Below are positions 56,901-64,000 of a stretch of 64,000 nt of DNA, one piece after another. How positions within the stretch are numbered: position 1 is the stretch's first letter; each line of letters opens with the position of its first letter. This DNA is from Gammaproteobacteria bacterium (GTDB lineage: Bacteria; Pseudomonadota; Gammaproteobacteria; Steroidobacterales; Woeseiaceae): contig JAOTYE010000002.1 in assembly GCA_029862045.1 (NCBI GenBank), forward strand, positions 62,001 to 126,000. The letters run 5' to 3'. A program made the position numbers and the translations under genes. Below the pieces are notes generated by a model that did no database searches, was not told the DNA's origin, and saw nothing but the letters and a program-made list of their open reading frames with translations.

Positions 56901-58610
56901 GTGAATCTACTCGACAGGGCACAACTGCTCGCACTCATACTCCGCTGGCGACTGACCTGGGACCGTCGCGATACCGCGTATCTGCCGCCGGAGCCGTTGC
57001 CGGATAAGTTCAAGTCCGCGCGTGCGGCCGTGGACCTGATTCCCGATGGCGCCTGCGTTGTCTCCTGCGGTATTGCCGGGAATGCCCGTTGTTCGATCCT
57101 GTTCTGGGCCCTGCGCGAGCGCTTTGAGCAAAGCGGCTGTCCGACCGGGCTCACATGGATTTCGGTGGGCGGGCAAGGCGGCCGCGGCCGCGTACCCGGC
57201 ACCGTGGAAGAGGTCGGGCTGGACGGCCTCGTCACTCGGTACATCGCCGGACATACCGAAACGGCGAAATCAATGCTGCGGCTGGCCGATGCCCGGCGCC
57301 TCGAACTGCACACCTTGCCGCAAGGTGAAATGGCGCATGTCATCGAGGCGCAGGGACGTGGCGAGCAAGAGTTGCGCAGTCGTGCCGGCATTGGCACATT
57401 CCTCGATCCTCGTGTCGGTCGTGGCTCGCCGGTCACAGCAAATGCGACGATGCAATTCGCCCGCGTCGATGGCGATGATATTGTCTATACCTTGCCGCCG
57501 GTAGATGTTGCGTTCGTCAGTGCACCGTACGCCGACCGCGACGGCAACATTTACTTTCACAACGCGGCGACCATTACCGAGATTGTCGAAGCAGCTCGTG
57601 CAGCGCGACAGAACGGTGGACTCGTTCTGGTGTCGGTCGCTGGTCTTATTGATCATGACGCCGCTTCGATCGGACTACCGGCAGACGAGGTCGATGTCGT
57701 CGTCGTCAATCCGCGCAATGAGCAGACCGGGGCCATTCCACAACATCAGTACTGGCCCATGTTTACGGCCGGCGCGAACGTCGACGCGCGCGACGCGGAC
57801 GCGCGGCTTAGATTCATCAACAAGACGCTCGGGATCACCCCGCGCCGCAGTAAAGTCGATTACGCGCTGGCGCGCGTCGGGGCAAAGATCTTTACCGAAA
57901 ATGTGCCGGCCGGCGCCACGGTCAATATCGGTGTGGGCCTGGCCGAAGAAGTCTGCCGTGTGCTTCACGAGAGTCGCGTGCATGAGCAGATCACGTTTAC
58001 GACCGAGTCCGGCCCCTATGGCGGTTTGCCGGCGCCGGGCATCTTTTTCGGCGCGGCCATCAACCCGCAGCGGATCGAATCCTCGGCCTGGATGTTCCAT
58101 CATTATCGCGAGCATCTCGATGCGGCCATGCTTGGCTTCCTGCAGCTCGACTCGGCGGGTAACATCAACCTTTCCAAGCGGGGGCCACGTATGCTGGACT
58201 ATGTCGGACCGGGCGGTGCACCGAGCATCATCGAAGCAGCCAAGACAGTGCTGTTCGTCGGCAAGTGGATGCAAGGTGCGAAGGTCAGCATCCACCGCGA
58301 CCGGCTCCGTCTCGATGCACCCGGCAAACCCAAGCTGCTCGCTGAGGTCGACGAGGTCACCTTCAACGGCCATGTCGGTTTGGCTCGCGGCAAAAAAATC
58401 TTCTATGTCACCGACCTGGCCGCGCTCGAATTGACCGAGGCCGGACTGACGTTGCGCGCCGTAATGCCGGGCATCGATATCGAACGCGATCTGCTCGCCA
58501 ACAGTCACGCTGATATCGTCGTGCCGGACGACCCAGCACCACAAACGGTGCCGGCATCGGTCCTGACCGGCAAGGCTTTCGATCTTGCCTGGGCGGAGCA
58601 CTGCGCATGA
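56901..58610 (+). CDS. family I CoA-transferase, fused alpha and beta halves
   Basis: 569 residues from GTG 56901. Two Rossmann-like CoA-transferase halves in one chain: IPDGACVVSCGIAGNARCSILFWALRERFE opens the first, and the second contains FTTESGPYGGLPAPG, where the Glu is the catalytic thioester-forming residue of the family. It moves CoA between acids; 3-oxoacid, acetate and related substrates are known. First of four overlapping or closely spaced genes: its stop overlaps the lyase ATG (58607-58610). In this context it probably makes the 2-hydroxyacyl-CoA substrate, or recycles formyl-CoA. Confidence 0.88.
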   Translation: MNLLDRAQLLALILRWRLTWDRRDTAYLPPEPLPDKFKSARAAVDLIPDGACVVSCGIAGNARCSILFWALRERFEQSGCPTGLTWISVGGQGGRGRVPGTVEEVGLDGLVTRYIAGHTETAKSMLRLADARRLELHTLPQGEMAHVIEAQGRGEQELRSRAGIGTFLDPRVGRGSPVTANATMQFARVDGDDIVYTLPPVDVAFVSAPYADRDGNIYFHNAATITEIVEAARAARQNGGLVLVSVAGLIDHDAASIGLPADEVDVVVVNPRNEQTGAIPQHQYWPMFTAGANVDARDADARLRFINKTLGITPRRSKVDYALARVGAKIFTENVPAGATVNIGVGLAEEVCRVLHESRVHEQITFTTESGPYGGLPAPGIFFGAAINPQRIESSAWMFHHYREHLDAAMLGFLQLDSAGNINLSKRGPRMLDYVGPGGAPSIIEAAKTVLFVGKWMQGAKVSIHRDRLRLDAPGKPKLLAEVDEVTFNGHVGLARGKKIFYVTDLAALELTEAGLTLRAVMPGIDIERDLLANSHADIVVPDDPAPQTVPASVLTGKAFDLAWAEHCA

Positions 58611-60340
58611 ACGGCGGCGACAGCATCGCGCGCGTATTGCGAGTCCACGGCGTGGAGTTTCTGTTCACACTCTGTGGCGGGCACATCTCGCCCATCCTTA
58701 AAGGCGCGAAGGATACGGGTATTCGTGTCATCGATGTGCGTCATGAGGCCACGGCGGTCTTTGCTGCCGACGCGGTCGCACGTCTCACGGGTATTCCCGG
58801 TGTTGCGGCGGTAACGGCGGGGCCGGGTGCCACCAACACGATAACGGCCGTGAAAAATGCACAGCTCGCGCAATCACCGGTGGTTTTGCTCGGCGGCGCT
58901 GCCGCAACGGTACTGAAAGGCCGTGGCGCACTGCAGGACATCGATCAAATGGCGTTGTTCAAACCGCACGTGAAATGGGCACACGCCGTCACGCGTGTGC
59001 GCGATCTCGCGCCGGCGATGCGGCAGGCGTTTCAGATAGCACGCAGTGGTGTTCCTGGCCCGGTGTTCGTGGAATGCCCGGTCGATCTTCTGTACGACGA
59101 ATCTGTAATTCGGGAGTGGTACGCGGCCAGCACGCCGAAGGGTAATGCCTTGTCCGACCGGGTGGTGCGCGCTTACTTGAATCGTCAGGCCCGCCGGATC
59201 TTCGCCGGCGCAGATAGCGCCGACGATGAATCTGCCAACGAGGTGGTACCGCTGCCTCCCTCGTCTGGAGTCATTGCGCGCGCGGCCGCACGCATCGTCG
59301 AAGCCGAGCGACCACTACTCGTCGTCGGCAGTCAGGCGCTAGTCGATTCAAGCCAGGCGGATGCTGTTGCGGCGGCCATCGAACGCATTGGCATGCCGGT
59401 GTATCTGTCGGGCATGGCGCGTGGACTGATGGGATTGTCGCATGGCTTGCACCATCGGCATCAACGGCGTAATGCGTTGCGCGAAGCGGATCTCGTGATA
59501 CTCGCCGGTGTACCGTCGGACTTCAGACTGGACTATGGGCGCCTTGTGCGGCGCAATGCCTGCCTGATATCGGCAAACCGTAGTCGCATCGATCTCAAGC
59601 GCAACCGCCGTCCGGATCTCGGTGCCATTGCTGACGCAGGCCTTTTCCTGCGCGAAATTGCGGACAAACTCGAGCCCACTATCAGTGCGCACTGGATCGA
59701 GTGGCGGGCATTGCTGGCGGCACGAGATGCCGAACGCGAAGCCGAGATCGACGCCAGCGCAAATCAGTCCGGCGAGTTCATCAATCCGGTCGCGCTGTGC
59801 AGAACCATCGATGCCGAGTTACCCGACAATAGTGTGATCGTCGCCGACGGTGGCGATTTCGTCGGCACGGCATCGTACATCGCGCGGCCCAGAAAACCCC
59901 TGAGCTGGCTCGACCCGGGCGTTTTCGGCACGCTCGGTTGTGGCGCCGGTTTCGCGCTCGGTGCGAGTTTGTGCCGCCCCGACCATGAGATCTGGATTCT
60001 GTTCGGTGACGGTTCGGTTGGTTATGCGCTCGCCGAGTTCGATACGTTTGCGCGCCACAAGATTCCTGTCATCGCGGTCGTCGGTAACGACGCGAGCTGG
60101 GCACAGATCGCGCGCGAGCAGGTCAAGATGCTTGATGACGACGTCGGCACGGTGTTGGCGCGCACTGATTATCATGAGGTCGCCGCGGCGCTGGGCGGAT
60201 ACGGTGTGTTGCTGCAAAGTGCAGAGCAGACCGCAGTACGCTTGCAGGAGGCCCGGCATGCCGCCGGCGATGGTGTACCCGCGCTGGTCAATGCCTGGCT
60301 CGATCGCACTGATTTCCGCGAAGGCTCGCTGTCGATGTAG
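58607..60340 (+). CDS. ThDP-dependent lyase, 2-hydroxyacyl-CoA lyase 2 (ILVBL/HACL2)-like
   Basis: 577 residues. Acetolactate-synthase-like three-domain ThDP enzyme: [39 protein letters not shown] with the catalytic Glu (RHE), the [42 protein letters not shown] segment that closely resembles human ILVBL/HACL2, and the ThDP/Mg motif [33 protein letters not shown]. This subclass cleaves 2-hydroxyacyl-CoA to an aldehyde one carbon shorter plus formyl-CoA. Flanked by a CoA-transferase and an aldehyde dehydrogenase, this fits an alpha-oxidation step; an acetolactate or oxalyl-CoA role is less likely. Confidence 0.87.
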   Translation: MNGGDSIARVLRVHGVEFLFTLCGGHISPILKGAKDTGIRVIDVRHEATAVFAADAVARLTGIPGVAAVTAGPGATNTITAVKNAQLAQSPVVLLGGAAATVLKGRGALQDIDQMALFKPHVKWAHAVTRVRDLAPAMRQAFQIARSGVPGPVFVECPVDLLYDESVIREWYAASTPKGNALSDRVVRAYLNRQARRIFAGADSADDESANEVVPLPPSSGVIARAAARIVEAERPLLVVGSQALVDSSQADAVAAAIERIGMPVYLSGMARGLMGLSHGLHHRHQRRNALREADLVILAGVPSDFRLDYGRLVRRNACLISANRSRIDLKRNRRPDLGAIADAGLFLREIADKLEPTISAHWIEWRALLAARDAEREAEIDASANQSGEFINPVALCRTIDAELPDNSVIVADGGDFVGTASYIARPRKPLSWLDPGVFGTLGCGAGFALGASLCRPDHEIWILFGDGSVGYALAEFDTFARHKIPVIAVVGNDASWAQIAREQVKMLDDDVGTVLARTDYHEVAAALGGYGVLLQSAEQTAVRLQEARHAAGDGVPALVNAWLDRTDFREGSLSM

Positions 60341-60354
60341 AGGAATGACATTCG

Positions 60355-61932
60355 ATGGACTACGACTGGCTCATCATTGGTTCGGGATTCGGCGGCAGCG
60401 TCTCTGCGCTTCGCCTGTCCGAAAAAGGTTACAAGGTCGGCGTCATTGAGGCCGGCCGGCGGTTTGAAGACGAAGACTTCGCCGAGTCCACCTGGCAACT
60501 GAATCGCTATCTTTGGGCGCCGCTTCTGGGCTTGCGCGGCATCATGAGCTTTACGCCGTTCAAGGATGTTTTTATTGCCAGCGGCGCCGGCGTTGGCGGT
60601 GGCAGCATCGTCTACGCCAACACGTTGTATCGCGCCAAGAACGAATTTTTTCAGAATCCGCAATGGGCAGAGCTTGCCGACTGGCAACAGGAACTCGACC
60701 AAGCGTACGCAACAGCCGAACGCATGCTCGGCGTCAAAACGGTCCCGTTTGCGAGCGCTGGAGACAAGATCCTGCAGGACTATGCCGCCAGCATCGGCAC
60801 CGAAGATACGTTCTGCCGAACACCGGTTGCCGTCTTCTTCGGTGATCCAGGTAAGACGGTTGCAGATCCGTTCTTCGATGGAGAAGGCCCGGCGCGCACA
60901 GGTTGCACACGCTGCGGAGCTTGCATGGTCGGTTGTCGCGTCGGCGCGAAGAATACCTTACTCAAGAATTATCTCTGGTTTGCGGAGAAAGCCGGGACCG
61001 TGGTTCTGCCAAATCGCAAGGTTGTCGATATTCGACCCTTGGGCGCTGGTGATGGCCGCGACGGCTACGAAATCCAGACGCAATCACCCGGCCTGTTTCG
61101 CGGTAAAAAGAAAACACTGAGGGCACAGGGCGTAGTTGTTTCAGCCGGTGCGCTGGGCACCAACCACTTACTGGCAAACTGCAAGCATAGCGGCTCATTG
61201 CCCAACATCAGCGATCGGCTCGGACAGCTTGTTCGCACCAACAGCGAATCGGTTCTGGCCGTTACGCTGCCCGACGACTCGCTTGGGCTTTCACAAAGTG
61301 TGGCGATAAGCTCGAGCATCCACACCGATGCGGATACACATATCGAGGTTGTTACGTATGGCGGAAAAGGTGATGTCGTTAGCTTCTTTTTTACGTTGAT
61401 CACGGGTGACGGCACCCGTTGGACACGCCTGTTCTCACTACTGGGCAATGCGATACGCCATCCGATCCAGTTTCTCAAAACCTTGTGGCCGTTCGGTTGG
61501 TCGAGAAAGTCGATTGTATTGCTGGTAATGCAGAGCCTCGACAATGCAATCGCATTTCGCGCAAAAAAACGCTGGTTTGGTAACGGTGTGCGGCTCAGCA
61601 CGGAGCAAGATGCGGCGAGACCAAACCCCACGTACATCGACGCCGGCAACAAGGCGGCCGCCTGGATCGCAGAATACACAGGCGGCATCGCCCAAAGTAT
61701 GGTGCTTGAAGCGACCGCGAACATACCAACAACTGCACACATACTCGGTGGTGCCGCAATCGGCAGTGATGCCGGGCACGGCGTCGTCGATAGCGAGCAT
61801 CGCGTATTCAGTTATCATAACCTGCTGATCTGCGATGGTTCTGTAATGCCGGCTAACCCTGGCGTAAACCCGTCACTGACAATCGTGGCAATGACCGAAC
61901 GAGCAATATCCAAAATTCCAGAGAGAGACTAA
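60355..61932 (+). CDS. GMC oxidoreductase (cholesterol-oxidase ChoD-like)
   Basis: 525 residues. FAD dinucleotide fold at the very N-terminus (WLIIGSGFGGSVSALRLSEKGYKVGVIEAG), the FASGAGVGGGS-type motif (VFIASGAGVGGGSIVYANTLY), and a Cys-rich GCTRCGACMVGCRVGAKNTLLKNY insertion typical of the ChoD branch. C-terminal GMC signature NIPTTAHILGGAAIG and CDGSVMPANPGVNPSLTIVAM. No export signal. Substrate: sterol, alcohol or 2-hydroxy acid; the operon suggests a hydroxylated lipid. Confidence 0.92.
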   Translation: MDYDWLIIGSGFGGSVSALRLSEKGYKVGVIEAGRRFEDEDFAESTWQLNRYLWAPLLGLRGIMSFTPFKDVFIASGAGVGGGSIVYANTLYRAKNEFFQNPQWAELADWQQELDQAYATAERMLGVKTVPFASAGDKILQDYAASIGTEDTFCRTPVAVFFGDPGKTVADPFFDGEGPARTGCTRCGACMVGCRVGAKNTLLKNYLWFAEKAGTVVLPNRKVVDIRPLGAGDGRDGYEIQTQSPGLFRGKKKTLRAQGVVVSAGALGTNHLLANCKHSGSLPNISDRLGQLVRTNSESVLAVTLPDDSLGLSQSVAISSSIHTDADTHIEVVTYGGKGDVVSFFFTLITGDGTRWTRLFSLLGNAIRHPIQFLKTLWPFGWSRKSIVLLVMQSLDNAIAFRAKKRWFGNGVRLSTEQDAARPNPTYIDAGNKAAAWIAEYTGGIAQSMVLEATANIPTTAHILGGAAIGSDAGHGVVDSEHRVFSYHNLLICDGSVMPANPGVNPSLTIVAMTERAISKIPERD

Positions 61933-61936
61933 TCCT

Positions 61937-63397
61937 ATGGTTGCTAACAGCGAATTCGCCCGATCGACCGACGCAGTCGTCATCGAGCGCCTGCATCGCG
62001 TCTTCGCGGCACAGCAAAAGAGTTTTCTCGATGACGGTGAGCCCGATCTAAAGACGCGCAAAGACCGCATCAGCCGCGTTATCGCGATGACTATCAAGCA
62101 TGCGGATCACCTTACCGAGGCCACGCACGCCGACTACGGCTCGCGCGATCCGGAACTCGGCAAGGCGCTCGATGTCGTCAGCCTGATCGATGGACTCAAG
62201 GCCGATCGTAAAGCCACGGCCGGATTCATGCGCGGCGAGCGCCGCGCATCGTCGTTCCCGCTTGGGCTGCTTGGCGGCAGATCGAGGATCCACTATGAGC
62301 CGCTTGGGGTGATCGGCAATATCTCACCGTGGAATTTCCCGATTCACCTGTCGTTATCGATGCTCGGCGCAGCCCTCGGTGCCGGCAACCGGGTGATTAT
62401 CAAACCATCTGATCAGACGCCGCTGACGTCGACGGCTATAGCCGAGGCGATTGCCGAATACTTTGACGATACTGAACTTACGGCCTTCGCCGGCGGCCTC
62501 GATCTTGCGGTTGAATTTCCGAAACTGCCGTTTGATCACCTGATGTTCACGGGATCGCCGGCGCTGGCGAAGATCGTCTGTGCCGAAGCCGCAAAAAACC
62601 TGACGCCGGTAACGCTCGAACTCGGCGGCAAGTCCCCCGTGATCGTGAGCCGCACGGCCGACATGGTCGAGGCGGCGCGGCGCATCATGTGGGGCAAGTG
62701 TGTCAACGGTGGACAGGTGTGTCTTGCACCGGATTTTGGATTTATCCCGGCCGGCAGCGAAGCAGCGTTCATCGAAGCGGCTGATAAGGTCGTCACCGAG
62801 ATGTTTCCGACGATGGTCAACAATGACCAGTACGTCAATTTCGTCAACGAGCGTCATTACCAGCGTGTTGCGGGGTATCTCGACGATGCTCGTGCAAAAG
62901 GCGCGCAGGTCATTGCGATCAATCCCGCAAACGAGGATTTTCCACCGGCGGCCCGCAAGATGCCGATTACGTTCGTACTGAACATCACCGATGACATGGT
63001 CATTAATCAGGAGGAGATTTTCGGGCCTGTATTCCTGATCCGGACGTACACCGACTTCGCAGAGGCCATCGACTACATCAACTCACGGCCGAAGCCCCTG
63101 GCACTGTATTACTTCGGTGAGGACGACAAAGAGTGGCAGACTGTCCTGGCGAAGACGTCGTCAGGCGGCACCGTGCGCAACGACGTCATCGTGCATGTCA
63201 TGCAGCATGACCTGCCGTTTGGCGGCGTTGGCAACTCGGGCACCGGCCGCTATCATGGTATCGAGGGCTTCCGACGCTTCTCAAACCCACGCAGTGTTTA
63301 CGAGCAGAGCAACATTGCTGCAAAGGCCATACGCCTGGCGTTGAACTTCCCGATAAAAGACCTGCACCGCAAGGTGATCAAAGCCAAGTTACGCTGA
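61937..63397 (+). CDS. aldehyde dehydrogenase, coniferyl-aldehyde-dehydrogenase type
   Basis: 486 residues. Core motifs are complete: GVIGNISPWNFPIHLSL, TLELGGKSPVIV (general base Glu) and NGGQVCLAPD with the catalytic Cys; GEDDKEWQTVLAKTSSGGTVRNDV and the PFGGVGNSGTGRYHG end are typical of the coniferyl/fatty aldehyde group. It begins 4 bp after the GMC stop. In the operon it would oxidise the aldehyde released by the lyase to the acid, completing one round of chain shortening. Confidence 0.94.
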   Translation: MVANSEFARSTDAVVIERLHRVFAAQQKSFLDDGEPDLKTRKDRISRVIAMTIKHADHLTEATHADYGSRDPELGKALDVVSLIDGLKADRKATAGFMRGERRASSFPLGLLGGRSRIHYEPLGVIGNISPWNFPIHLSLSMLGAALGAGNRVIIKPSDQTPLTSTAIAEAIAEYFDDTELTAFAGGLDLAVEFPKLPFDHLMFTGSPALAKIVCAEAAKNLTPVTLELGGKSPVIVSRTADMVEAARRIMWGKCVNGGQVCLAPDFGFIPAGSEAAFIEAADKVVTEMFPTMVNNDQYVNFVNERHYQRVAGYLDDARAKGAQVIAINPANEDFPPAARKMPITFVLNITDDMVINQEEIFGPVFLIRTYTDFAEAIDYINSRPKPLALYYFGEDDKEWQTVLAKTSSGGTVRNDVIVHVMQHDLPFGGVGNSGTGRYHGIEGFRRFSNPRSVYEQSNIAAKAIRLALNFPIKDLHRKVIKAKLR

Positions 63398-63407
63398 GCG
63401 TCTGCGA

Positions 63408-64000
63408 TTACTCCGCCAGGCTGGTCTCTAGCGAAAAAATCTCTGCCAGGAGTCTCTGCCACTCTTCGTAGTTCTGCTCGACCCAGCCATCGAGTTCGGC
63501 GACGCGCGACTCCATCTTCATGACCGTTGGACTCACTTCGTTATCGAACCCTACGGCCCACTTCTCCTGTTCCTGTGCGGCGAGTCTGTCCCACTTGTAG
63601 TTTTCGTAGTGATTCTGCATCGCTTCAAAGCTGCCGCGAGGTGCATCTACTCTGGAATTCTGCAGCCGCGTCGCTTCCTCAATCTGATATTGAGCGTACT
63701 CGCGGCGATACTCGCGCCACAAATCATAGGTCGACGCGATTTCAGTATGGAGTTCCTGGAACTTCGCATCGACGGCATCCGTCATTACGTACTCGACGCC
63801 GCGAATTCGATGGATTCGTTCGAGCATCGGATCGTTTTCGGCGGGCAGGCGATTGAGCGTGAACGTGCCGTCGGCCGCAGTGTGCAGATAATCCTCGAAC
63901 GCTGTCGGCGCAAGCTGATTGGCGTAGCGCAGCAAGGAAATCTCGACGATGTCCGCAAGCCCCTTGTCGTCAAGGCCGGTACGCGCCAGCAAAAGATCTG
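63408..64000 (-). CDS. hypothetical protein, cut by the right window edge
   Basis: At least 197 residues of open frame; the start lies beyond the window (the reading frame continues through 64000 with no stop). Mostly helical and acidic with many Trp/Tyr/Glu/Gln: TYDLWREYRREYAQYQIEEATRLQNSRVD, YKWDRLAAQEQEKWAVGF, LDGWVEQNYEEWQRLLAEIFSLETSLAE at the end. No family recognised. Convergent with the aldehyde dehydrogenase gene, 10 bp between stops. Confidence 0.6.
   Translation of the reverse strand, partial: DLLLARTGLDDKGLADIVEISLLRYANQLAPTAFEDYLHTAADGTFTLNRLPAENDPMLERIHRIRGVEYVMTDAVDAKFQELHTEIASTYDLWREYRREYAQYQIEEATRLQNSRVDAPRGSFEAMQNHYENYKWDRLAAQEQEKWAVGFDNEVSPTVMKMESRVAELDGWVEQNYEEWQRLLAEIFSLETSLAE

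Overview
The window looks like chromosomal DNA of a moderately GC-rich gammaproteobacterium. This rests on the gene families present: choice-of-anchor O and DUF5666/DUF4382 exoproteins, a pullulanase ending in a FIMAH domain, group II truncated haemoglobin, cytochrome c', a P2-type replication protein, a GEMM (c-di-GMP-I) riboswitch and clear GGAG-type ribosome binding sites. A free-living, probably marine, heterotrophic lineage would fit. The species cannot be named from the sequence.

Layout. (1) 1-7.5 kb: small core-like genes, namely a membrane protein, an ExeA-like ATPase fused to an FHA domain, a DUF4382 protein, a lipoprotein, a truncated haemoglobin, a c-di-GMP-I riboswitch controlling a two-gene membrane/VWA-lipoprotein operon, and a periplasmic solute-binding protein. 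(2) 7.6-47.5 kb: a tRNA-Arg(TCG) integration hot spot. The intact tRNA lies at 7838-7914. Directly after it sits an 11.3-kb integrated element (7870-19248) bounded by 45-bp perfect direct repeats. It carries a tyrosine integrase, two AlpA/Xis-like HTH genes, a P2 gpA-like HUH replication protein with a large nested hairpin in front of it, a XRE/ImmA switch, a TIR plus GIY-YIG-like gene pair (probable defence cargo) and secreted cargo. Beyond it, six more degraded 3' ends of the same tRNA lie in the same orientation (about 23.2, 23.3, 32.7, 36.3, 42.85 and 47.5 kb). They cut the next 28 kb into cargo blocks that no longer contain a recombinase. Three remnants are still followed by a strong tRNA-style terminator. 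Decay broadly increases with distance from the tRNA, as expected from repeated insertions at one site.

(3) The cargo blocks hold: secreted/lipoprotein genes (19.3-22.6 kb); a PAS histidine kinase and NarL-type regulator beside three large exoprotein genes (23.7-32.5 kb); a SRPBCC lipoprotein and a two-subunit molybdenum oxidoreductase (32.8-36.0 kb); a DUF6065 gene, an operon with a secreted YD-repeat protein, and a DUF2007 gene (36.7-42.5 kb); and a multidomain pullulanase (42.9-47.2 kb). (4) 47.5-64 kb: a CmcI-type methyltransferase, an Asp/Asn-hydroxylase-like oxygenase, a TPR-sulfotransferase, cytochrome c', an M20 peptidase, psuK-psuG, and a tight operon of CoA-transferase, HACL2/ILVBL-like ThDP lyase, GMC oxidoreductase and aldehyde dehydrogenase that looks like an alpha-oxidation route for 2-hydroxy acids.

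The most noteworthy items are the stratified tRNA att record, the TIR/GIY-YIG pair, the 137-bp nested palindrome before the replication gene, the hairpin arrays next to or inside tRNA copies, and the c-di-GMP-controlled membrane/VWA operon.
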